A stretch of 64,000 nt of DNA from an uncultured Thermodesulfobacterium sp. (GTDB taxonomy: Bacteria; Desulfobacterota; Thermodesulfobacteria; Thermodesulfobacteriales; Thermodesulfobacteriaceae). Of the stretch, positions 8,571 to 17,343 are shown in pieces. Made by a program: the position numbers and the translations under genes. Position 1 is the stretch's first letter, and the number at the start of each line of letters is the position of its first letter. The notes beneath the pieces are model-generated. The model was given only the letters and a program-made list of their open reading frames with translations, made no database searches and was not told where the DNA came from. The stretch spans positions 1-64,000 of the forward strand of contig CALLJG010000007.1 in NCBI GenBank assembly GCA_938091335.1. Reading direction: 5' to 3'.

Positions 8571-9608
8571 TTACTGTTTTGATCTTATAGTATTTATTAT
8601 AGGTATTTTTCTTTTACAATTGGGGCACTCCTTATTAAAGGATAGATTATATTCTATTAACTTTAAGGCGTATCTTCTTATTAAAAGAAAGTTACATTCT
8701 GGACAATAGGTATTTTCAAAGGGATGACCAGGCACATTTCCACAATATACATATTCAAGTCCTTCTTCTTTACCTAAATTTCTTGCTTTTTCTAAGGTTT
8801 TAATAGGTGTAGGAGGGATATAAACTTCCCATTCAAATTTATATGCAGGAAAGTAGCGGTTTATATGCCAAGGAGTATCTTTCCCAAGTTCATTTTTTAT
8901 CCTCTTTGCAATACCTCTCAAAATATCTTCGCTATCATTAATTCCGGGAATTACAAGAGTAGTAATCTCAACCCATACCCCCTTTTTTTTAGCTATCTTG
9001 GCATTTCTCCAAATCTTTTCCACATCAACTCCACAATAATGAGCTACAACTTCCTTATTTCCTTTTATATCAATATTCATACCATCAAGTCCTGCTTCTA
9101 TAAGTAAATTTAAAGCTTGTTCAGTCATATACCCATTAGTTACATAAGTATTATAATATCCGTAAAATTTTGCCAATTTAAAAACATCTATAGAATATTC
9201 TAAAAGCAAGGTAGGTTCATTAAAGGATATACTTGTTCCTTGACAATTGTATATTTTCACAAGTTCAATAAATTTCTCAGGAGAAAGATAAATCCCTTGT
9301 CCTATTTTTTCAGGGAATTTACTAATTTCATAATTTTGGCACCACGGACAAGTGAAATTACATCCCCATGTCCCTACAGTCAAAGCTTTACTTCCTGGGA
9401 AAAAATGATATAAAGGTTTTTTTTCTATGGGATTAGCATTTAAAGATGATATCTCTCCATAAACTAAGGTATAAATTTTACCTTTTATATTCTTTCGGGT
9501 TTTACAAAATCCGGTTTTGTCTTCAGGTATTACACATTTTCTTTCACAAACCAAACACCGAACTTCTTTTCCTAAGTTTTCTTGTAAAATAGCTTCCTTA
9601 ATAGCCAT
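8571..9608 (-). CDS. AmrS-like radical SAM enzyme (AmmeMemoRadiSam family)
   Basis: Radical S-adenosylmethionine protein related to pyruvate formate-lyase activating enzymes. The CxxxCxxC cluster motif is Cys83, Cys87 and Cys90 in CNFTCPWC. An extra cysteine set lies at the N-terminus (CLVCERKC ... GFCKTR), and a zinc-ribbon-like pair of CPxC motifs at the C-terminus (CPECNF, CPNCKRK), both typical of AmrS. The usual partners, AMMECR1 and Memo, are not in the window. Substrate unknown. It ends against the frameshifted nucleotidyltransferase. Confidence 0.85.
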   Translation of the reverse strand: MAIKEAILQENLGKEVRCLVCERKCVIPEDKTGFCKTRKNIKGKIYTLVYGEISSLNANPIEKKPLYHFFPGSKALTVGTWGCNFTCPWCQNYEISKFPEKIGQGIYLSPEKFIELVKIYNCQGTSISFNEPTLLLEYSIDVFKLAKFYGYYNTYVTNGYMTEQALNLLIEAGLDGMNIDIKGNKEVVAHYCGVDVEKIWRNAKIAKKKGVWVEITTLVIPGINDSEDILRGIAKRIKNELGKDTPWHINRYFPAYKFEWEVYIPPTPIKTLEKARNLGKEEGLEYVYCGNVPGHPFENTYCPECNFLLIRRYALKLIEYNLSFNKECPNCKRKIPIINTIRSKQ

Positions 9609-9613
9609 TTAAA

Positions 9614-10099
9614 CTAAATTCTTAGATTAATCCATCTTTTAACAGATTTTTTATAATTTCTATAAAGGTCTCCAAAATTTTTTTCTAAGAAAGGTTCTTC
9701 ATATTTGATTATCCAAAGAATACTTACAGGAATAACTATAAAAAGGAAAAAAATAAATAAACTTATAGATTGAAGAATTATTGATTCACCTATAAATATA
9801 AGCCAAGCTGCTAAGGTCATAGGATTCCTTGAATATTTATAAGGACCTGTAATAACAAGTTTCTTAGGTGGATAAAGAAAAGAAGGGGTTCCATTTCCTT
9901 TTTTCCATAAAACTATTACACACCACATTCCTAAAATAATACCTAATAATATTAAAAGAATCCCCAAACTCTTAACCAAAGAAGAAAATTCCATTTGAAA
10001 TATAAAAAAATTATCAACTTTTTTACAGAAAAAAGGAATAAAAATAAAAATCAAAAAAAGATATATACACCAAATTATAAAAGCAACTAATCTAAACAT
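9614..10099 (-). CDS. Membrane methyltransferase of the isoprenylcysteine/phospholipid type
   Basis: Integral membrane protein of 161 residues with about four hydrophobic segments. The segment GPYKYSRNPMTLAAWL and the following E-E-P-F-L-x-x-x-F-G-x-x-Y-x-x-Y pattern (EEPFLEKNFGDLYRNY) are the hallmark of the ICMT/PEMT family, which uses S-adenosylmethionine at the membrane. It sits 5 bp upstream of the radical SAM gene on the same strand. The substrate cannot be inferred. Confidence 0.75.
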   Translation of the reverse strand: MFRLVAFIIWCIYLFLIFIFIPFFCKKVDNFFIFQMEFSSLVKSLGILLILLGIILGMWCVIVLWKKGNGTPSFLYPPKKLVITGPYKYSRNPMTLAAWLIFIGESIILQSISLFIFFLFIVIPVSILWIIKYEEPFLEKNFGDLYRNYKKSVKRWINLRI

Positions 10100-10149
10100 A
10101 CTGTCTTATATTATAATTTTTAAAAAAAGAATTTAAAATATTTATAAAT

Positions 10150-11073
10150 ATGGATCCTAAACTGGATATAGATAATCTTATAGATTTTCTTTCTTATTAT
10201 CTTCATGGAAAGGGAAGAGCTTTAAAACTTTGTATAATCGCACTTTTAGCTGAAGGTCATTTACTTATAGAAGATTTACCAGGGGTTGGTAAAACTACAC
10301 TTGCTATTGCTATAGCACGATGTTTTGGACTTAATTTTGCAAGAATTCAAGCAACTTCAGACCTTCTTCCTTCTGATATCACTGGAATTTCTATATATAA
10401 TAAAAATACAGGAGAGTTTGAATTTCATCCAGGACCTATTTTTAATAACATCGTTCTTGTAGATGAAATAAACCGAACAACACCTAAAACTCAAAGTGCT
10501 CTTCTTGAAGCTATGGGAGAAAAACAAGTTACTATAGAGGGAAAGACCTATAAACTCCCTCAACCTTTTTTTGTGATAGCTACTCAAAATCCTATAGAAA
10601 TTTATGGAACCTTTCCTCTTCCTGAAGCACAACTTGATAGATTTATTATGAAAATTTCTATAGGTTATCCTCCAAGATCAGCAGAAAAAGAAATATTAAA
10701 AGGTGGAAGCAAAAGAGAAGAACTCCATAATATTAAACCTTTTCTCTCTAAGGAGGAAATTATATCTATTCAAAAACAAGTAAAAGAAGTTTATATATCT
10801 GATAAAATTACAGAATATATTTTGGATATTGTAGAAGCTACAAGGAAAAATAAATATCTTTATGCAGGGCTTTCAACTAGAGGAGCTCTTGCTATTGTTA
10901 ATACAGCTAAAGCTAATGCTTATCTTAATAAAAGGGATTTTGTTATCCCAGAAGATATAAAAGATTTAGCAGAATATGTTATTACTCATAGGGTTATTTT
11001 TAAAGAAGAATATGAAGGAACAAAGGAGGAAATTATAAAATCCTTATTAGAAAATATAAAGACACCAGTTTAA
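10150..11073 (+). CDS. MoxR-family AAA+ ATPase
   Basis: AAA+ chaperone of 307 residues. Walker A is LPGVGKTT (about 43-50), Walker B is VLVDEINR, and the MoxR-typical ATQNPIE and PEAQLDRF motifs follow. MoxR proteins act with DUF58/VWA partners in assembling or activating other proteins. Next to it are DUF58 and a transglutaminase-like membrane protein, the classic three-gene cluster. The C-terminal end of the gene contains AAAGGAGG, which probably serves as the ribosome site of the overlapping DUF58 gene. Confidence 0.93.
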   Translation: MDPKLDIDNLIDFLSYYLHGKGRALKLCIIALLAEGHLLIEDLPGVGKTTLAIAIARCFGLNFARIQATSDLLPSDITGISIYNKNTGEFEFHPGPIFNNIVLVDEINRTTPKTQSALLEAMGEKQVTIEGKTYKLPQPFFVIATQNPIEIYGTFPLPEAQLDRFIMKISIGYPPRSAEKEILKGGSKREELHNIKPFLSKEEIISIQKQVKEVYISDKITEYILDIVEATRKNKYLYAGLSTRGALAIVNTAKANAYLNKRDFVIPEDIKDLAEYVITHRVIFKEEYEGTKEEIIKSLLENIKTPV

Positions 11074-11930
11074 TCAAATTAACTAAAGCTGGTTGGTTAT
11101 ATATTGTTATCACTATAGCTTTAGGAGCTGCCTCAGTAAATACTGGAAATAATCTTTTATATCTAATAACTTCTGTTTTTTTGAGTTTTATGTTACTTGC
11201 CGGGATTTTTGGTAAAAAAAATATATCAAATTTAGATATGGAAATAACCTTTCCTCAAGAAATTTACGCCAAGAGAGAAACCCTTATAACTTTAAAAATA
11301 ATCAATAAAAAAAAGTATTTTCCAGCTTTTTTAATAAGAGTTATCCTAAAAGATCATAAAATCTCATTACTTTCCCTTTATTTTGAAAAAGAAAAAACTT
11401 TCTATTTTTCTATTAAACCAGAATATAGAGGTTTTAACAACCTAAAAGAAATTTATGTGACTTCTGTTTTCCCTTTTAATTTTTTTGTTAGATCAAAAAA
11501 ATTAAACAAAGAATTTGTCTATCTTGTTTTCCCAGAACCTAAAAAATACTATTTATTTACACATCTTGAGAAAAAATCTAAAGGGGAAAAGGATTCAGAA
11601 AAAACAGGTTCAGAAGGAGATTTATTATCCATAAAAGATTATGTAGAAGGAATACCCATAAAATACATACATTGGAAAGCTACTGCCAAAACAGATAAAC
11701 TTAAAATGAAACAACTCTCAGATTTCTCTTCCCAACCCCTTGTAATAGATTTAACAAAATTAAATATTCCTAATAAAGAAGAAAAGCTAAGTTATGCTAC
11801 CTACCTAATTCTTGAAGCTATTAAAAAAGGAATACCTGTAGGGTTAAAAACTAAAACCAAATTTTATAAGCCTAATTTATCTTATAAGCATAAATTAACT
11901 TTACTTACAGAGCTTGCTTTATATGATTAA
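11040..11930 (+). CDS. DUF58-domain membrane protein, probable AUC start
   Basis: Partner of MoxR. The ORF track starts at a TTG (11181) in the middle of the second hydrophobic segment, but the frame is open further upstream and encodes the conserved DUF58 N-terminus, including LIKLTKAGWLYIVITIA and VNTGNNLLYLITS. No ATG, GTG or TTG exists in this stretch. The best candidate is ATC at 11040, 10 nt after AAAGGAGG inside the end of moxR; ATT at 11046 is the alternative. Minus-one frameshifting from moxR is conceivable but no good slippery site is visible. The C-terminal DUF58 region (DYVEGIPIKYIHWKATAKT) is intact. The family is certain, the start inferred. Confidence 0.75.
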   Translation: MLIRKYKDTSLIKLTKAGWLYIVITIALGAASVNTGNNLLYLITSVFLSFMLLAGIFGKKNISNLDMEITFPQEIYAKRETLITLKIINKKKYFPAFLIRVILKDHKISLLSLYFEKEKTFYFSIKPEYRGFNNLKEIYVTSVFPFNFFVRSKKLNKEFVYLVFPEPKKYYLFTHLEKKSKGEKDSEKTGSEGDLLSIKDYVEGIPIKYIHWKATAKTDKLKMKQLSDFSSQPLVIDLTKLNIPNKEEKLSYATYLILEAIKKGIPVGLKTKTKFYKPNLSYKHKLTLLTELALYD

Positions 11931-13860
11931 ATTAAACAAAACCTATAAAATAGAGACAGCAGTAAAACTATTCACTTATTGGGCTGGAGCTTTTACTTTT
12001 ATAATACTTTTAGGAAAAGTATCCTTTTTTTATTATTTAATCTCTTTAACACTTTTTTTATTTTCTCTGTTTTTAGAATATAAAAAAATATATCTTAATC
12101 GGACTTTTATTAATATTTCAGCTTTCTTTTTTATTATTTTAAAATTAACCTCTCTTGATTTAGAAACCCTTATTATTTCTTTTCTTGAAATTCTTCTATT
12201 TCTTCTCTCTTTGAAATTTTTAGAAAATAAAAAATTTAGAGATTATATGCAAATCTATCTTCTTTCTGTTATTATCTTTGCAGGAAGCACTTTAATTTTT
12301 TTTGATATTACTTTTTTAGTATATCTTTTCCTTTTTATTATTATCTTGAATGCTTCTATTGTTTTTTTGACCTATTATTCTCAAGATCCTGAAATTTCCC
12401 TTCCTGAACAAATTCTAATAAAAATATTCCTGAAGACTGGTCTTATTCCTTTATTAGCTATTCCTTTTACTGCTTTATTTTTTATTATTCTTCCAAGAAC
12501 AGATTCTCCCTTTTTTGGTTTTTTAAACAAATCTATCAAAGCTAAATCTGGTTTTTCTGAAAATGTAAAACTTGGAGATGTTTCAGAAATTCAAGAAGAA
12601 GACCTTATAGTTTTTAGAGTAAAGATGATGAAAATAAATGAAGATCTTCTTTATTGGAGAGGAATTGTATTAGATTCCTTTGATGGAAAGACTTGGTTTT
12701 CTAGTATCAAAAAAAATGAAGAAAAAATAGAATTAAAGGGAACACCTATACTTCAGACTATTTATTTAGAAGCCTATGGAGATAAGTATTTATTTGGATT
12801 AGATAAACCCTATAAAATAAATTATAACTCGCCTTTTCAAAATATAAATAAAAAGGACCTTACCTTTTACCTTTCCTCTGATATTACTTCACGAATAAAA
12901 TATGAAGTTCTTTCTTTTTTAACTTCTTCTATTTATGAAAGCAAAATTAATAAAGACAAATATTTACAACTCCCTCAAAATTTATCGGAGAGAATTAAAA
13001 ATTTAGCTAAAAGTTTAAAAGGAACTACAAAGGAAGAAACCATAAAAAATACTCTAAGATTTTTAAAATATGGAGAATATAAATATTCTTTGATTAATTT
13101 ACCTTTATCTTCTAATGCTTTGGAAGATTTTCTTTTTAAGTATAAATATGGTAATTGTGAATATTTTGCTTCTTCTATGGCAATTTTGTTAAGAATTAAT
13201 CATATTCCCTCAAGACTTGTAGCAGGATACAAAGGAGGAATTTATAATGAAGTTGGAAAATATTATTTAATTAGACAAAAGGACGCCCATGTATGGGTAG
13301 AAGCCTATATAGAAAATAAAGGTTGGATTAGATACGATCCTACCCCCCTTTTAGCTATTCAAGCATACAAAAAACCAAAATTTTCTAAAATAGGATTGTT
13401 ATTTGAAACCATTAACTATTATTATATAAATTTTGTTTTAAATTATGATTTAAAAAAACAATTATCTGTTGTTAAAAGCATTTCAACTCCTTTTAAAGTT
13501 TTTAATTTAAAAATAATTTTAAATAATAAGACTATCTTTTTATATTCTTCGATTTTTATTTTATCAATAATAATGGGTAGTTTTTTTATACTCTCTTTTT
13601 TAAAGAAACTAAAAATAAGAAAAGAAGAAAGACTTATTAAGGAATTTTTAAGAATTTTAGAAAATAAGGGCTATAAAAAAAATCCTGCAGAAGGATTAGA
13701 GGAATTTGCTTCAAAAATAAAAGAAGAGAATCTAAAATTGAAAGTTTTTAATTTTGTAAAAATTTTTGAAGAAATTTATTATAAAAATATCCCTCTTACT
13801 GAAAAAGTAAGTAAAAAATTAAAAACCCTTATAAAAGAGATTAAAAATCAAAAGATTTAG
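11923..13860 (+). CDS. TgpA-like transglutaminase-domain membrane protein
   Basis: Protein of about 645 residues. The first 200 residues are five to six membrane helices (DUF3488-type), then comes a periplasmic transglutaminase core with the Cys-His-Asp triad visible in KYGNCEYFASS, DAHVWVEAY and RYDPTPL, then a last helix and a cytoplasmic DUF4129-like tail. The ORF-track TTG start is three codons upstream of an ATG that overlaps the DUF58 stop, and the ATG (11923) is preferred. It completes the MoxR-DUF58-TgpA operon. The biological substrate of this cluster is unknown. Confidence 0.88.
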   Translation: MIKLNKTYKIETAVKLFTYWAGAFTFIILLGKVSFFYYLISLTLFLFSLFLEYKKIYLNRTFINISAFFFIILKLTSLDLETLIISFLEILLFLLSLKFLENKKFRDYMQIYLLSVIIFAGSTLIFFDITFLVYLFLFIIILNASIVFLTYYSQDPEISLPEQILIKIFLKTGLIPLLAIPFTALFFIILPRTDSPFFGFLNKSIKAKSGFSENVKLGDVSEIQEEDLIVFRVKMMKINEDLLYWRGIVLDSFDGKTWFSSIKKNEEKIELKGTPILQTIYLEAYGDKYLFGLDKPYKINYNSPFQNINKKDLTFYLSSDITSRIKYEVLSFLTSSIYESKINKDKYLQLPQNLSERIKNLAKSLKGTTKEETIKNTLRFLKYGEYKYSLINLPLSSNALEDFLFKYKYGNCEYFASSMAILLRINHIPSRLVAGYKGGIYNEVGKYYLIRQKDAHVWVEAYIENKGWIRYDPTPLLAIQAYKKPKFSKIGLLFETINYYYINFVLNYDLKKQLSVVKSISTPFKVFNLKIILNNKTIFLYSSIFILSIIMGSFFILSFLKKLKIRKEERLIKEFLRILENKGYKKNPAEGLEEFASKIKEENLKLKVFNFVKIFEEIYYKNIPLTEKVSKKLKTLIKEIKNQKI

Positions 13861-13868
13861 GCAATTGA

Positions 13869-14975
13869 TTAATTAGATTCTTCTATTTCTCTTTCTTTTT
13901 GCTTTTTCATAAACTCTTGAGAAGGAAGAAGAGGTTCTCCTCTTTGTTTTATTTCTTCAATTTCCTGAATTGTTTTTTCAATAAAGACAAATCTCTCAGG
14001 AGTACTTGGATGGGTAGCAAGAAATATTTCTGCTATGGTATGAGGAAATTCAACTGCTATACGTCTCCAAAATTCAGCTGCATCACTTATATCATATCCA
14101 CCTCTTGCTGCTATATAAGTACCTATATAATCAGCTTCTTTTTCAAATTCTTTAGAAAAAACTAAAGCTCCAAGTTGTTGAAAAGCTCCTTGAGTATTTA
14201 TTCCAGTAGTAGCAGCAATAAGAATATCAATAACAGAACCAAGTATTACATTAGCCATTTTTTTTGTAATATGACCTAATACATGATGAGCAAGTTCATG
14301 TCCTAATACAAAAGCTAATTCTTTTTCTGAATGAAGAAATCTTATAAGTCCAGTTGTAACAAAAACTTTTCCAGAAGGAGCAGCCCAAGCATTTATAGAT
14401 TCATCAAAAATAAGATATACTTGATAATTACATCCTTTTATAGGCTGTATTTTAAAATCTAAAATCTCTCCTCCTCTTTCTATTACTAGTCCAATTTCTT
14501 TAGAATTTTTGATAATTTCCAAAAATTCTTCTATATTTTTAGGTTCCTTAGAATTTATTTTTAAGATTTTATCATTTACCTGTAATCCTGCTTTTGCTGC
14601 TGGAAGATCAGGATGAACATACCATATAGTAAATTTTTCATCAAGAAGGTATTTTTCACTTAAAAGTTTAATATCTTCTTCTTTATACATTTTTTTATTA
14701 TGCACTTCAAATCCATATACAGGAGAAAGGTTTTTCTCACAAAAAGGAGTTGCTCCTATTAAAAGCTTATACCATACATTATTAAGTTTTTCATTCCTTT
14801 CAAAATAAGTAAAAAGTGCTATTTTCCTTTGTTTGAGTCTTTCTGCTTCTACTATTTCTTTAGAAACTTCTGGAACTTTTAAAGAAGGAGCACATCCCCA
14901 AAAGATTAGTAAAGAGAAAATAAGAAATACCTTATTAAATTTTTTTATAAACTTGTGAAATGAAAAATAGATCAT
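13869..14975 (-). CDS. M48-family zinc metalloprotease lipoprotein with a PDZ domain
   Basis: Exported protease. A signal peptide ends in FWGC with Cys28, a likely lipoprotein cysteine although Trp at -2 is unusual. Residues about 105-180 look like a PDZ domain (PAAKAGLQVNDKILKINSKEP). The catalytic motif HELAHH lies at 226-231 and the third zinc ligand is Glu in EFEKEADYIG. This order resembles M48 peptidases that patrol outer-membrane assembly. Single gene, convergent with the transglutaminase gene. Confidence 0.85.
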   Translation of the reverse strand: MIYFSFHKFIKKFNKVFLIFSLLIFWGCAPSLKVPEVSKEIVEAERLKQRKIALFTYFERNEKLNNVWYKLLIGATPFCEKNLSPVYGFEVHNKKMYKEEDIKLLSEKYLLDEKFTIWYVHPDLPAAKAGLQVNDKILKINSKEPKNIEEFLEIIKNSKEIGLVIERGGEILDFKIQPIKGCNYQVYLIFDESINAWAAPSGKVFVTTGLIRFLHSEKELAFVLGHELAHHVLGHITKKMANVILGSVIDILIAATTGINTQGAFQQLGALVFSKEFEKEADYIGTYIAARGGYDISDAAEFWRRIAVEFPHTIAEIFLATHPSTPERFVFIEKTIQEIEEIKQRGEPLLPSQEFMKKQKEREIEESN

Positions 14976-15107
14976 TCTCTCTTATTGAACCCCTTTCTTA
15001 TTTTTCTTAGGTTTATAGAAAAAATCATAAAATAGTTTTCAGTAACACACAAAAATAACCCTCTTATTTTTAAATTATATTATACTTACAATTAAGTCAA
15101 CCTAAAA

Positions 15108-15128
15108 TTCCCACTTCGTAAGTGGGAA
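15108..15128. other. Perfect inverted repeat between divergent genes
   Basis: TTCCCACTT-CGT-AAGTGGGAA forms a perfect 9-bp stem with a 3-base loop and stands out as GC-rich within AT-rich DNA. It lies between the M48 protease and trmJ, which point away from each other, so it does not end a known gene. It could be an operator, a small RNA element, or a remnant of a repeat. No second copy was seen in the window. Confidence 0.5.
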
Positions 15129-15206
15129 AATTTAGTATTGGTTTTAAATTATAATAATTTTAAATTGATTTGACAAAAATTTAGATAAAGTTTAAAATTT
15201 TTAAAA

Positions 15207-16031
15207 ATGCAAGTTCGACCAGTTGCAGAATCTGTGTATGCTAATCTTTCTAATATTGCTGTAATTCTTGTAAATCCCATATATAGTGAAAATATAGGTT
15301 CTACTGCAAGAGCTTGTGCAAATTTTGGAATAGAAAATTTAATTTTAGTAAATCCTGAACCTATTGATGAAGAAAAAATAAAAGCTATGGCAACAAAAGC
15401 TGGAATACCTATTTTAAAAAAAATGAAGATCTATAATAATCTCTCAAGTGCATTAAAAGAATTTAATTATGTAATAGGAACTACTGCTAGACTTGGAAAA
15501 CATCGTTTAGTTTATCAAACTCCTAAAGAAATTACTTCTTATATATGTGAACTTTCTATAAAAAATAAAATTGCTATTCTTTTTGGAAACGAAAGATTCG
15601 GGCTTTCAAACGAAGAACTTTCTTATTGCGATAAGGTAATAACTATTCCAACCACCGAAAATGCCTCCTTAAATCTATCCCAAGCAGTAGTTATTATTCT
15701 TTACGAAATTTTTCAAAGCTCAAGCATTCCTCGAATTCCCAAGCCTCAACTTGCAACTCAAAAGGAAATAAACATAATGTATGCCATTATTGAAAAAACT
15801 TTAGAAGCTATTGATTACATACCTCATAGTAATAAAGTTCTTTGGTTCACTAATATAAAAAGATTTCTTTCTAAACTTGAACTAACTTCAAAAGAAGTAA
15901 AAATAATCCAGGGATTTTGTAAACAACTCCTTTGGTCTCTTGGTAAAAAAATCACTTTATCTTTTCCAAAAGAACCACTGTCTCAAAATGATAGGTCTGT
16001 GGAAACATGTCAAAAAGATATATCTTCATAG
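15207..16031 (+). CDS. TrmJ-type tRNA 2'-O-methyltransferase (SpoU family)
   Basis: SPOUT methyltransferase of the TrmJ/LasT branch. Motif 1 is NPIYSENIGSTARACANFG, motif 2 is ALLFGNE-like (AILFGNERFGLSNEEL) and motif 3 is the knot region IPTTENASLNLSQAV. The family methylates the ribose of tRNA position 32. The last 27 codons are read from DNA that also encodes the conserved C-terminus of the convergent RlmD gene, so this tail may be a non-conserved extension. No obvious Shine-Dalgarno precedes the ATG; a TTGACA box lies 32 bp upstream. Confidence 0.85.
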   Translation: MQVRPVAESVYANLSNIAVILVNPIYSENIGSTARACANFGIENLILVNPEPIDEEKIKAMATKAGIPILKKMKIYNNLSSALKEFNYVIGTTARLGKHRLVYQTPKEITSYICELSIKNKIAILFGNERFGLSNEELSYCDKVITIPTTENASLNLSQAVVIILYEIFQSSSIPRIPKPQLATQKEINIMYAIIEKTLEAIDYIPHSNKVLWFTNIKRFLSKLELTSKEVKIIQGFCKQLLWSLGKKITLSFPKEPLSQNDRSVETCQKDISS

Positions 16032-17250
16032 GAACATATTTTAGCTCTCTCAAATCTAATAAATCTCTTACTAAAGTTGGCGCATCACAAGAAATATAAA
16101 TAATATATTTTTCAGCTACTTCAGGTAAAAGTTTCATTAATTCTTTACACCCTCCTCGAGGGGGATCAAGAATAACTAAATCATATTTTTCTCCTTCTTT
16201 AATAGCAGAATAAAGAGCTTCTATAGCACTCATATTTCTTAAATCTAACCTTCCATTTATACCAGCTTTTTCTGCAGTATAAATACCATCTTCTATAGCC
16301 CTTAAATCTATATCTACACCTAAAAATTTTTTGATATTTTTATTTTGGATAAAAGCAAAAAGAAAATTTCCCATTCCAGAATATAAATCTAGAACTTTTT
16401 CTATAGATAAGTTTAAAGATTTGATAATCTCCATTATAGCACAATTAATATCCCAATTGGCTTGAATAAATACTCCTGGTTGAACATAATAGAATAATCC
16501 GTCTACATTTTTGAAAACCCTTCTTCCTCCATGTAAACTATTTTCTGGAAAAGGACCCTTTGGTCTTTCTCCTTTGATCCAATAAAATACTGATTTTAAT
16601 TCTTTTATAGAAAAAAGATTTTCTAAATCTCTTCTTTTTGGCTTTAAAGATGTCCAAAAAAGTAAGGTAACTTTATTTTCCTCTGGAGAACTTTCAATTT
16701 TCATCCTTTTACTATAAACAGAAAGCTTTAACCAAGAAGGATTTTTATAAAGTTCCAAAAGTACTTTATTAAGATTTTTTTCACCTAAAAGGCAACTCTC
16801 TATCTTTAAAACTTCATGGGTTTTTCTTTTAATAAATCCCATTTTTAGATCCTCATTTTCTATATGAAAACGCAAACGATTTCTGTAAAAAAATTCTTTA
16901 GGAGATGGAATAACCTTATCTAATGGAATATCTTCCTTCCATCCCAGTCTTTTAAATGTTTCAATAAGTATTTGTTCTTTAAGAACTATTTGATAGGAAT
17001 ACCTAATATGTTGAAATTGACATCCTCCACAAATTCCATAATACTCACATAAAGGATCTATTCTTTCAGAAGATCTCTCTAAAATTTTTTTAGCTTTTCC
17101 TTCTATATAGTCTCCATAATCTCTAATTAATTCTACTTCTACAATCTCTCCAGGAATGGTGTATGGAATAAATACTATTTTCCCATTAGGTAAACGAGCA
17201 AGTCCATCTCCACCAAAAATAATTTTTTCAATTTTTAACACCGAATTCAT
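15952..17250 (-). CDS. 23S rRNA (uracil-5)-methyltransferase, RlmD/RumA type
   Basis: Residues 1-60 are a TRAM RNA-binding domain. The iron-sulfur cysteines follow in CEYYGICGGCQFQH. The C-terminal SAM domain has the VLDLYSGMGNF motif, LDPPRGG, and the catalytic cysteine in YISCDAPTLVRDL. The end, FPQTYHFETVVLLEK, is strongly conserved in the family. Its 3' end overlaps trmJ by 80 bp on the opposite strand. It could also modify tRNA (RlmFO/TrmA relatives); the class is sure, the target is not. Confidence 0.88.
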   Translation of the reverse strand: MNSVLKIEKIIFGGDGLARLPNGKIVFIPYTIPGEIVEVELIRDYGDYIEGKAKKILERSSERIDPLCEYYGICGGCQFQHIRYSYQIVLKEQILIETFKRLGWKEDIPLDKVIPSPKEFFYRNRLRFHIENEDLKMGFIKRKTHEVLKIESCLLGEKNLNKVLLELYKNPSWLKLSVYSKRMKIESSPEENKVTLLFWTSLKPKRRDLENLFSIKELKSVFYWIKGERPKGPFPENSLHGGRRVFKNVDGLFYYVQPGVFIQANWDINCAIMEIIKSLNLSIEKVLDLYSGMGNFLFAFIQNKNIKKFLGVDIDLRAIEDGIYTAEKAGINGRLDLRNMSAIEALYSAIKEGEKYDLVILDPPRGGCKELMKLLPEVAEKYIIYISCDAPTLVRDLLDLRELKYVPMKIYLFDMFPQTYHFETVVLLEKIK

Positions 17251-17343
17251 TTTTAAATTAAAGTATTGAATTTTTATTGAAAAATTTTGGGTTTTTAATT
17301 AAAATTATATATTATATTTTCTTTCTCAAAAAGAGGTTTTTTA

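Noticed and set aside
8416-8709. 97-aa ORF following the nucleotidyltransferase
   Set aside because: It is in a different frame from the restored C-terminus and overlaps the AmrS gene; not a gene.
10357-10632. Minus-strand ORF of 91 aa inside moxR
   Set aside because: Shadow of a well-conserved AAA+ gene; residue composition is not protein-like.
15108-15128. Single CRISPR-repeat-like hairpin
   Set aside because: No second copy and no spacer pattern; no cas genes in the window.
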